Source: Candidatus Staskawiczbacteria bacterium (GTDB lineage Bacteria; Patescibacteriota; Minisyncoccia; Minisyncoccales; Staskawiczbacteraceae). From it: DNA of 5,207 nt. The stretch covers positions 1-5,207 of the forward strand of contig VGLO01000044.1 of NCBI GenBank assembly GCA_016866675.1. The letters are read 5' to 3'. The notes under the pieces are model-generated. The model was not told the origin of the DNA. It did not search any database and saw only the letters and a program-made list of their open reading frames with translations. The translations under genes and the position numbers were made by a program. Shown one piece after another: positions 1 to 5,207 of the stretch; the first letter of the stretch is position 1; each line of letters starts with the position of its first letter.

Positions 1-84
1 GCTGGGTCGGTCGTGACTAAAAATATTATTGAGTCTGGAGTTTATGCTGGAAACCCAGCTAGATTTATTCGAAAAATTAAGTAG
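1..84 (+). CDS. C-terminal end of a hexapeptide-repeat sugar acyltransferase (5' partial)
   Basis: Frame 1 is open from the window edge to a TAG at 82-84 and encodes 27 residues, beginning AGSVVTKNI and containing YAGNPARFIRKIK. This matches the closing turn and tail of left-handed beta-helix acetyltransferases, whose usual form is AGSVVTKDV...VAGNPARxI. Such enzymes N- or O-acetylate nucleotide sugars from acetyl-CoA in the cytoplasm. The stop lies one base before the ATG of the aminotransferase, so the two are very likely co-transcribed and the natural substrate would be the amino sugar made by that neighbour. This is inference: the catalytic part is outside the window, so the acceptor and the class (WbpD-like, FdtC/QdtC-like or other) cannot be decided. 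The family call is good, the substrate is open. Confidence 0.85.
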   Translation, partial: AGSVVTKNIIESGVYAGNPARFIRKIK

Positions 85-85
85 C

Positions 86-1198
86 ATGAATATTCCTTTT
101 GTCGATTTAAAAGCGCAGTACAATTCTATTAAGTACGATATTGATCAAGCTATAGAAGAAGTTTTAGAAACGACAGCTTTTATCGGAGGTCGGGTGGTAA
201 GTGATTTTGAGGATCAATTTGCGAAGGCCTATGGTGTTAAAAATTGTGTTTCGGTGGCAAATGGTACCGATTCGTTATACATTATTATGAAAATGCTTGG
301 CATAGGTAAGGGGGATGAGGTTATTACAGCTGCAAATAGCTGGATATCTTCATCTGAGACAATTACTCAAGTTGGAGCTTTACCAGTATTTGTAGATATT
401 GACCCAAAATTTTATTCAATCGATGAGACCCTTATTGAACAGGCTATTACTCCCAGAACAAAAGCAATCATACCTGTTCATTTACAGGGTCAGATGTGCA
501 ATATGGATATCATCATGGACATTGCAAACAGGCATGGTATTTACGTAATTGAAGATTGTGCCCAATCTCATTTTTCTGAATTTAGGGGAATAAGGGCAGG
601 CTTACATGGCATTGCTGCATCATTTTCCTTCTATCCAGGAAAAAATCTTGGTGCTTATGGGGATGCTGGATGCATTATAACGAACGATGATTCTTTTGCA
701 GAAAAATGCAAAATGTTCGCCAGACACGGTGCACTCAAAAAGCACCAGCACCGTATTGAAGGAGTTAACAGCAGGTTGGATGGGCTTCAAGCTGCAATCT
801 TATCAGTTAAATTAAAATCCATCGGTTCATGGACAGATAAACGCATAGCTAATGCAGCATTATATAGTAGCAATCTAAATGGAATTCATGGAATTACAAT
901 ACCTCAGGTAAGGCCTGAAACGGTTCATACATTTCATTTGTATGTAATAAGAACACATCATAGGGAAGGGCTAGCTGATTATTTGAAGGATAAAGGAATT
1001 GAAACTGCCGTTCACTATCCAACTGCTTTGCCAAATTTGGAAGCATATAAATATATGGGTCACCGGCCATCTGATTTCCCAATAGCGTCAGAGTTTCAAA
1101 ATCAAATTCTATCTTTGCCGATGTACCCTGAATTGACGGAGCTAATGATTGATTATGTGACAGATTGTATAAAAGACTTCTTTCAAAAAGTAAGATGA
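86..1198 (+). CDS. DegT/DnrJ/EryC1/StrS-family PLP-dependent nucleotide-sugar aminotransferase
   Basis: A 370-residue protein, the usual length for sugar aminotransferases that transfer an amino group from glutamate to a keto-sugar nucleotide in the cytoplasm. It opens with the family signature IPFVDLKAQY (residues 3-12). It has NGTDSL (59-64), which contacts the cofactor phosphate, EDCAQSH (156-162) with the PLP-ring aspartate D157 and Q160, and SFYPGKNLG (181-189) with K186 as the expected Schiff-base lysine. The frame stays open upstream to a TTG at 29, but the ATG at 86 is chosen because the family signature begins there and the upstream part overlaps the acyltransferase gene. No clear Shine-Dalgarno precedes it, so coupling to the upstream stop is likely. 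The stop overlaps the next start as ATGA. The SFYPGK form is common in 3-aminotransferases of the QdtB/DesV kind, so a 3-amino sugar is my best guess; position and substrate are not proven. Confidence 0.93.
   Translation: MNIPFVDLKAQYNSIKYDIDQAIEEVLETTAFIGGRVVSDFEDQFAKAYGVKNCVSVANGTDSLYIIMKMLGIGKGDEVITAANSWISSSETITQVGALPVFVDIDPKFYSIDETLIEQAITPRTKAIIPVHLQGQMCNMDIIMDIANRHGIYVIEDCAQSHFSEFRGIRAGLHGIAASFSFYPGKNLGAYGDAGCIITNDDSFAEKCKMFARHGALKKHQHRIEGVNSRLDGLQAAILSVKLKSIGSWTDKRIANAALYSSNLNGIHGITIPQVRPETVHTFHLYVIRTHHREGLADYLKDKGIETAVHYPTALPNLEAYKYMGHRPSDFPIASEFQNQILSLPMYPELTELMIDYVTDCIKDFFQKVR
1195..1198 (+). other. ATGA start/stop overlap coupling aminotransferase and hisH
   Basis: The ATG of the hisH-like gene shares two bases with the TGA of the aminotransferase gene. 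Only a weak purine run (AAAAAGTAAG) lies before it, so termination-reinitiation is the likely way the downstream gene is translated. Seen directly; the coupling mechanism is inferred. Confidence 0.8.
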
Positions 1199-1818
1199 TT
1201 TCGATAGTAGATTATGATATGGGTAATTTGGGATCTATAAAAAATATGATCAAAAAAATTGGTTATCAAAGTATTATTACCAATGATAAAATGGACTTGA
1301 TGAATTCCGATTGTATAATTCTTCCGGGTGTCGGATCGTTTGATACTGGGGTGAAGAATCTTAAAAAATACGATTTATACAACTATCTTAAAGATATCGC
1401 TAAAGAAAAAAAGATTCCAATATTGGGTATTTGTCTCGGAATGCAATTGATGTGTAAGTCAAGTGAGGAAGGAGAAGAAATTGGCTTAGGTCTCATAGAT
1501 GCAATTTCAGTTAAGTTTGCAGATAGTGAAAAATTAAAAATCCCACACATGGGTTGGAGTTTTGTTCAAAAAATAAGGCCCAATATTTTATTGGATGACT
1601 TTATAGAATCTCCTCGTTTTTATTTTGTGCATTCTTATTATGTTAAATGCAATGATGATAAGGATATTTTAGGCATAACTAATTACGGAATTGACTTCCA
1701 TTCTGCATTCAGAAAAAATAATGTTTTTGGTGTTCAATTTCATCCTGAAAAGAGTCATAAATTCGGAATAACCTTATTGAAGAGTTTTTTGAATTACGTA
1801 TATCACAGAAATGAATAG
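1195..1818 (+). CDS. hisH: HisH-type glutamine amidotransferase subunit serving acetamidino-sugar synthesis
   Basis: A 207-residue class I glutaminase that hydrolyses glutamine to glutamate and ammonia. The full catalytic triad is visible: C80 in GICLGMQ (78-84), and H183 and E185 in FHPEKS (182-187). The oxyanion-strand motif PGVG (44-47) and the N-terminal IVDYDMGNLGSI (4-15) are typical of HisH. The start is the ATG at 1195, which shares ATGA with the aminotransferase stop; an upstream in-frame ATG at 1165 would add ten residues before the family's normal N-terminus and was rejected. No histidine-biosynthesis gene other than the hisF homologue is nearby, and the next genes are hisF-like and wbpG-like. 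That trio is known from Pseudomonas aeruginosa O-antigen loci, where HisH2/HisF2 feed ammonia to WbpG. The role here is inferred from that context; the glutaminase call itself is firm. Confidence 0.92.
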   Translation: MISIVDYDMGNLGSIKNMIKKIGYQSIITNDKMDLMNSDCIILPGVGSFDTGVKNLKKYDLYNYLKDIAKEKKIPILGICLGMQLMCKSSEEGEEIGLGLIDAISVKFADSEKLKIPHMGWSFVQKIRPNILLDDFIESPRFYFVHSYYVKCNDDKDILGITNYGIDFHSAFRKNNVFGVQFHPEKSHKFGITLLKSFLNYVYHRNE

Positions 1819-2587
1819 ATGGCGTAAGCGTATTATCCCGGTTTTATTATTGCATGGTGAGGGCTTGGTCAAAACTATAAACTTCAAAAGTCCTAAATAC
1901 ATTGGAGATGCAGTAAATAGTGTTAAGATTTTTAACGATAAAGAAGTTGATGAGCTTGCCCTTATTGATATTACTCCATTAGATTCTCGATCTGTGCCAA
2001 ATTTTAAATTGCTGAAAGAGATCTCTTCGGAGTGCTTTTGCCCTCTTTCCTATGGTGGTAAAGTTAGATCAATTGAACAGATAAGGAAGATTTTAGGAAT
2101 TGGTGTAGAGAAAGTTATAATAAACTCTGCTGCTATTGAAGATCCGGACTTTTTAATAAGTGCTTGTATGAAATTTGGAAGCTCCACGATTGTAGGAAGC
2201 ATAGATTTTAGAAGAGATATTTTTGGTCGACAACGGGTATATACATCAAATGGTCGAAAAAATACAGATAAGACTCCTATGGAAGTCATAACTCTTTTTG
2301 AGAAATGTGGTGTTGGCGAAATACTTTTGAATTCAATTGATCGAGACGGGACAAGAAAGGGTTTCGACTTAGAGACTATAAATACATTAAGTAATAGTGT
2401 TAAGGTACCTGTTATTGCTTGTGGGGGTGCAAATTCTGTAGATGATTTTATTCTCGCACTCAAAAATGGAGCTTCCGCTGTTGCTGCAGGTACAAAATTT
2501 GTTTTTACAGGAAAGCATAATGCAGTACTTATTACTTATTTGTCAGATGATGAAAATAAAAAGTTGTTGAAGTATGAATATCAATAG
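1811..2587 (+). CDS. hisF: HisF-like (beta/alpha)8 barrel partner, ammonia-channelling subunit (not a functional histidine cyclase)
   Basis: A 258-residue HisF homologue of normal length. Barrel motifs visible are RIIPVLLL (7-14), NFKSPKYIGD (24-33), ELALIDI (48-54), SYGGKV (80-85), EKVIINSAA (100-108), GSIDFRR (129-135), GEILLNSIDRDG (169-180) and VIACGG. In true HisF the first strand reads CLDVK, with catalytic D11; here that position is L13. The second key aspartate, D130 in Thermotoga HisF, is kept as D132. Residues matching the ammonia-gate set R5/E46/K99/E167 are present as R7, E48, K101 and E170. The protein thus probably receives ammonia from the HisH-like subunit and delivers it to the WbpG-like enzyme rather than making imidazole glycerol phosphate. 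The ATG at 1811 overlaps the hisH stop by 8 bases and the gene's end overlaps the next start by 14. Residue mapping was done by hand. Confidence 0.92.
   Translation: MNRWRKRIIPVLLLHGEGLVKTINFKSPKYIGDAVNSVKIFNDKEVDELALIDITPLDSRSVPNFKLLKEISSECFCPLSYGGKVRSIEQIRKILGIGVEKVIINSAAIEDPDFLISACMKFGSSTIVGSIDFRRDIFGRQRVYTSNGRKNTDKTPMEVITLFEKCGVGEILLNSIDRDGTRKGFDLETINTLSNSVKVPVIACGGANSVDDFILALKNGASAVAAGTKFVFTGKHNAVLITYLSDDENKKLLKYEYQ
2574..2587 (+). other. 14-base overlap of hisF-like and wbpG-like genes
   Basis: The amidotransferase ATG lies 14 bases before the end of the hisF-like gene. A GAAG four-base match just upstream is the only Shine-Dalgarno-like sequence. With the 8-base overlap at 1811-1818 and the ATGA at 3674-3677, it shows that the glutaminase, the barrel protein, the amidotransferase and the glycosyltransferase are expressed as one coupled unit. 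Confidence 0.8.
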
Positions 2588-3677
2588 GTATTATCAGCAG
2601 TGTAATAGATGTGTAATGGATACAAGTGATCAGGACATAATATTTGATGAAAAAGGCTATTGCAATCATTGTACTGATTACTTAACAAACCTTCCTTTGG
2701 TTGTGAAATGTGGCGATCAAGGTAGAATTCTCTTAGATCAGCAAATAGAAAAGGTCCGTTTAGCCGGAAAAGGAAAGAAATACGATGTAATTATGGGTTT
2801 AAGTGGGGGTATGGACAGCTCATATGTAGCTTTTAATGCTAAAAAGTTTAATCTCAGGATCCTTGGGGTTCACTTGGATAATGGATGGAATTCCGAATTG
2901 TCGGTTAACAACATTGAAAATTGCATTAAATATTTAGACGCTGATTTATATACTCATGTTATCAATTGGGAAGAGTTTAAAAATCTGCAATTTGCATATT
3001 TAAAAGCTGGCGTAATAGATATCGAAGCTTTGACTGATCATGCTATAAGATCTATTATATATAGACTTTCTGCTAAATACGGTATCGAATACACTCTTAG
3101 TGGATCTAATTTTACCACCGAAGGTATTTTGCCCAACTCATGGGTATACAACAAGCTTGATTTTAAGAATATAAAAGGAATTAATAGTCTTTTCGGTTCT
3201 TGTGACATTAAGACCTTTCCAGGAATGTCTCTTGGAAAATATATTTATTATCGTGCATTTGCAAAAATTAAGCCAATTGATGTCCTCAATTTTGTTGACT
3301 ACGAAGTGGCTAAAGCACGAAAGGAGATGGAGGAAAATATGTCCTGGCAGTATTATGGCGGAAAGCATCACGAGTCAATTTTTACTAAATTCTATCAAGG
3401 GTTTATTTTACCTGAGAAATTTGGAGTAGATAAAAGAAGGGCTCACTATTCCACTTTAATTTGTTCGGGAAATATGAATCGTGAAGAGGCCATCAAACTA
3501 CTTAGCAAAAGTATTTATACGAAAGACGAATTAGCCGCCGACATGGAGTATGTATTAAAAAAGCTTGGTATTTCTGCGAAGGAATTCAAAAAAATTATGA
3601 GTCAGGAGCCTATCTCACATTTAACTTATCCCAACAATTGCACCATATTTAACTTTTTTAAGCAGTTTATCAGATGA
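2574..3677 (+). CDS. wbpG: WbpG/PseA/LegG-type N-acetyl sugar amidotransferase (PP-loop ATPase)
   Basis: A 367-residue member of the N-acetyl sugar amidotransferase family. These enzymes activate the carbonyl of an N-acetyl group with ATP and replace its oxygen with ammonia, giving an acetamidino sugar. The N-terminus has CNRC (10-13) and CNHC (30-33), a likely four-cysteine zinc site, with VMDTSD between. The ATP-binding PP-loop is SGGMDSS (77-83), followed by GVHLDNGWNSE. Further family-like blocks are LSGSNFTTEGILPNSW, GGKHHESIFTKFYQG and DKRRAHYS. The start is the ATG at 2574, inside the hisF-like gene, and the stop shares ATGA with the glycosyltransferase. In Pseudomonas aeruginosa the equivalent enzyme works with HisH2 and HisF2 on ManNAc3NAmA; in Campylobacter PseA makes acetamidino pseudaminic acid without them. 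Adjacency here points to the first arrangement. The substrate cannot be read from the sequence, so the symbol names the family rather than a proven orthologue. Confidence 0.92.
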   Translation: MNINRYYQQCNRCVMDTSDQDIIFDEKGYCNHCTDYLTNLPLVVKCGDQGRILLDQQIEKVRLAGKGKKYDVIMGLSGGMDSSYVAFNAKKFNLRILGVHLDNGWNSELSVNNIENCIKYLDADLYTHVINWEEFKNLQFAYLKAGVIDIEALTDHAIRSIIYRLSAKYGIEYTLSGSNFTTEGILPNSWVYNKLDFKNIKGINSLFGSCDIKTFPGMSLGKYIYYRAFAKIKPIDVLNFVDYEVAKARKEMEENMSWQYYGGKHHESIFTKFYQGFILPEKFGVDKRRAHYSTLICSGNMNREEAIKLLSKSIYTKDELAADMEYVLKKLGISAKEFKKIMSQEPISHLTYPNNCTIFNFFKQFIR

Positions 3678-4747
3678 GAAAAGGCAATATTTTAGTAGTT
3701 TCGAGAACACCTTGGTATGAAGCTCCACGTATCAGACACCATTTATCACGTTTGTTAAGAGATAGTGGATATGAGATCTACTACCTGGAAACGGTATTCG
3801 GGAAAAAACCCATTTCTGAAGTTGTGGAGAAAGGTATTAATATTAACAGGATAAAAGAAAGAATTCATCATCAGCTACGGCTCTTTAACCTAATAGACAT
3901 ATTGAATGATACATCAGTAAAAAATCAGATAAAAAAGATTAAATATGAAATAAAATTTGTTGCTGTAATTAATTTCAATTACGATTATCATTTTATTAGA
4001 GGAATGTTTGATGCTCCATTTATTAGTGTAATCAACGATGACTTTGTTGCATCTGCAATACCGCTGATGAAATCAAAAATCCGTTACAAACTTACTTTAA
4101 CTTGTAAAAAGTCCGACTCTGTTTTGAGCGTTTCATATTATCTTGATCGGTCCCTTAAGATTTTGAGTGACAAAGCACAGCTGTTATTGCCATGGTCTTT
4201 AAAGTCATACACGAGGCCTGAAATTAATAGAAGAAGAAATGTTGTTCTTTATTTTGGATTTATTAGTCGGATAGACACTAAAATTTTAGATAAATTATGC
4301 GAGAAGAATTTTAGAATTCGTTTTGTTGGTCCTATTTCCGGGAACGGATTAAGAGTAAAAAAGCAATATCAATCTTATGATAATATTGAATTTTTATCAT
4401 CGAGACCATTAAGTGAAGTTAATTTAGAAGACGTTTGTTGTTCTATTGCTTTATACGATCTCACTTTAAAAGAAAATATTGCAATAACAGCAAGCAATAG
4501 AATGTTCCAATTATTATCGGAAGGCATTCCTCTTGTATACCCAAACATGCCATATTTAATTGAGGCACCATCTACAGTAATTACAAGATGTTCAAGTTTA
4601 GATGAATATCCAATCGCAATAAATTATTTTAAGACAAATTTTGATGTTATCCAGGATGATATTAGATTATTTCTCCAGGAACATACCTTAGAAAAGAGGT
4701 CTATTTTTATTAATAACTTGATAAATCAACTTAATAATCTGTCCTAA
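3674..4747 (+). CDS. GT-B-fold glycosyltransferase of the polysaccharide locus
   Basis: A 357-residue protein without signal peptide or membrane helix, probably working at the cytoplasmic face of the inner membrane on a lipid-linked glycan. Residues 5-40 (ILVVSRTPWYEAPRIR, then DSGYEIYYLE) look like the first Rossmann strand and helix of a GT-B enzyme. The second domain begins near residue 190 with VVLYFGFISRID and continues with RIRFVGPISGNG. The donor-site region is SNRMFQLLSEGIPLVYPN (274-291), matching the PnKlfEYLAaGkPVV pattern of TuaH/GumK-like enzymes. The start is an ATG overlapping the amidotransferase stop. Its position straight after the wbpG-like gene equals that of the glycosyltransferase gene wbpH in Pseudomonas aeruginosa O5. 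Sugar donor, acceptor and linkage are unknown. It could transfer the acetamidino sugar itself, but nothing in the sequence decides this. Confidence 0.82.
   Translation: MRKGNILVVSRTPWYEAPRIRHHLSRLLRDSGYEIYYLETVFGKKPISEVVEKGININRIKERIHHQLRLFNLIDILNDTSVKNQIKKIKYEIKFVAVINFNYDYHFIRGMFDAPFISVINDDFVASAIPLMKSKIRYKLTLTCKKSDSVLSVSYYLDRSLKILSDKAQLLLPWSLKSYTRPEINRRRNVVLYFGFISRIDTKILDKLCEKNFRIRFVGPISGNGLRVKKQYQSYDNIEFLSSRPLSEVNLEDVCCSIALYDLTLKENIAITASNRMFQLLSEGIPLVYPNMPYLIEAPSTVITRCSSLDEYPIAINYFKTNFDVIQDDIRLFLQEHTLEKRSIFINNLINQLNNLS
4439..4738 (+). repeat. Diverged direct repeat, copy 1 (C-terminal domain of the intact glycosyltransferase)
   Basis: This stretch encodes residues 256-355 of the full glycosyltransferase and is homologous in protein sequence to 4834-5133. 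The two copies start 395 bases apart. Over the matched 90 bases 4496-4585 this copy has 31 G or C (34%), like the rest of the operon. Confidence 0.75.
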
Positions 4748-4764
4748 ATTCGAGGGATTATATA

Positions 4765-5157
4765 TTGCAAAAGTTGCGAAAATACTTGTCTGAAGAACAA
4801 CATGCTGACAATGTGTATTTTGATGATATGTACTGCGCAACAGCAATCTACGATATTTGGCCAGGTGGGATAAAGTCAATAGCTGCAAACAATCGTTTAT
4901 TCCGGCTACTGGCGGATGGTATGCCGCTGGCATTTCCTGATATGCCCAGCCTGATAAAAGCTCCGGACACAGTTATCAGAAAATGCAAAGATCCAAAAGA
5001 ATTTATCGAAGCGCTTTCTTTTTTCAGACACAATTTTGAGAAAGTTCAGACTGATATTGAAAATTTCATGGTAGAACATACGGTTGAAAAAAGAAAAGAT
5101 CAGATAATGCGCTTATTAACGGACTTAGGAGTAATTTTAAATAAATCAAATAATTAG
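4765..5157 (+). pseudogene. Truncated C-terminal domain of a second GT-B glycosyltransferase (gene remnant)
   Basis: An open frame of 130 residues from a TTG at 4765; the frame is open back to 4738 without an ATG. Residues 24-123 align without gaps to residues 256-355 of the preceding glycosyltransferase, with about 43 of 100 identical by hand. Shared blocks are A-x-YD, NR-x-F-x-LL, P-x-MP-x-LI-x-AP-x-TVI, NF, EHT-x-EKR. The whole acceptor-binding N-terminal domain and the start of the C-terminal domain are missing, so it cannot be a normal glycosyltransferase. Compared with the full copy, about 11 residues also seem to be missing between DNVYF (residues 15-19) and the YC block (23-24). A GAGGG at 4752-4756 sits well placed before the TTG, so translation into a small protein is possible. 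I read it as the tail of a gene largely lost in cassette exchange; a small partner protein of the upstream enzyme is the alternative. Confidence 0.72.
4834..5133 (+). repeat. Diverged direct repeat, copy 2 (glycosyltransferase remnant)
   Basis: This is the second copy of the glycosyltransferase C-terminal domain, gap-free against 4439-4738 at protein level with about 43% identity counted by hand. Over the matched 90 bases 4891-4980 it has 45 G or C (50%), clearly above copy 1, so the copies have different histories. Confidence 0.75.
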
Positions 5158-5166
5158 CTAAAAACC

Positions 5167-5207
5167 TTGTCATTGTTATCAATAATATCACCCGTGTACA
5201 AAGCCGA
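5167..5207 (+). CDS. N-terminus of a family 2 (GT-A) glycosyltransferase (3' partial)
   Basis: The last 41 bases read in one frame as (M)SLLSIISPVYKA, which matches the first strand of GT2 glycosyltransferases, typically SIISPVYNAE or SVIxPVYNxE, where the nucleotide-sugar uracil region binds. Such enzymes transfer sugars to lipid-linked intermediates in the cytoplasm. There is no ATG: candidate starts are TTG at 5167 and TTG at 5173, with no obvious Shine-Dalgarno. The frame is bounded upstream by the TAG at 5155-5157, so the gene begins immediately after the remnant and in the same frame. This fits the tight packing of the locus. Only 13-14 codons are present, so the call rests on this one motif and on context; donor and acceptor are unknown. 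Confidence 0.68.
   Translation, partial: MSLLSIISPVYKA

Noticed and set aside
29..85. N-terminal extension of the aminotransferase from a TTG at 29
   Set aside because: The family signature starts at the ATG at 86, and the extension overlaps the acyltransferase tail, whose sequence is clearly conserved in another frame.
2050..2463. Long open frame of 137 codons on the minus strand inside the hisF-like gene
   Set aside because: It lies wholly antisense to a well-conserved gene and its translation shows no recognisable motif; it is a by-product of the codon pattern of the + strand.
1195..2587. hisH and hisF as part of histidine biosynthesis
   Set aside because: No hisG, hisD, hisC, hisB, hisA or hisI lies beside them, the HisF homologue lacks the D11-equivalent aspartate, and both overlap in one operon with a WbpG-type amidotransferase.
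4688..5033. Two minus-strand open frames (4688-4933 and 4848-5033) across the glycosyltransferase remnant
   Set aside because: The + strand frame has clear homology to the preceding glycosyltransferase, whereas the antisense translations resemble nothing I recognise.
5172..5183. Short inverted repeat ATTG-TTAT-CAAT as a possible terminator
   Set aside because: The stem is four mostly A/T pairs with no following T run, and it lies in the start of the GT2 coding frame.
1..5207. CRISPR arrays, tRNA or rRNA genes, insertion-sequence ends, phage attachment sites
   Set aside because: Almost every base is accounted for by adjoining coding frames, and no repeat array, cloverleaf-like sequence or transposase was seen. 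The only gaps are 85, 4748-4764 and 5158-5166.

Overview
The window is an AT-rich stretch (about one third G+C by eye) from a surface-polysaccharide (O-antigen or capsule type) biosynthesis locus. All genes are on the + strand and packed head to tail: the tail of an acyltransferase gene, four complete sugar-biosynthesis genes, one complete glycosyltransferase gene, a shorter C-terminal glycosyltransferase fragment, and the first 13-14 codons of a family 2 glycosyltransferase. The low G+C and the near absence of Shine-Dalgarno sequences before the starts would fit a Bacteroidota member. Other AT-rich Gram-negative bacteria such as Leptospira or Legionella relatives cannot be excluded, because these loci move horizontally.

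Layout: 1-84 is the end of a left-handed beta-helix (hexapeptide) acyltransferase. 86-1198 is a DegT/DnrJ/EryC1-type PLP sugar aminotransferase. 1195-1818 is a HisH-type glutaminase, 1811-2587 a HisF-type cyclase homologue, and 2574-3677 a WbpG/PseA-type N-acetyl sugar amidotransferase. 3674-4747 is a GT-B glycosyltransferase. 4765-5157 is a second, N-terminally truncated copy of that glycosyltransferase's C-terminal domain. 5167-5207 is the start of a GT2 glycosyltransferase that runs off the window. Four successive gene junctions overlap (by 4, 8, 14 and 4 bases), so the block 86-4747 is almost certainly one translationally coupled operon. No terminator or internal promoter was seen.

How the genes work together (inference from known families): the aminotransferase places an amino group on a keto-sugar nucleotide and the acyltransferase probably acetylates it. 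The HisH-like protein releases ammonia from glutamine and the HisF-like barrel passes it on. The WbpG-like PP-loop enzyme uses ATP and that ammonia to turn the acetamido group into an acetamidino (acetimidoyl) group. The glycosyltransferases then build the sugar into a repeat unit. HisH and HisF are therefore not histidine-biosynthesis enzymes here. The HisF homologue lacks the catalytic aspartate equivalent to D11 but keeps the ammonia-gate residues, which supports this reading.

The least ordinary part is the right end. The truncated glycosyltransferase fragment is about 43% identical at protein level to the end of the gene just before it, but is much richer in G+C in the matched segment (50% versus 34%). 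This suggests a scar of cassette exchange rather than a recent tandem duplication.
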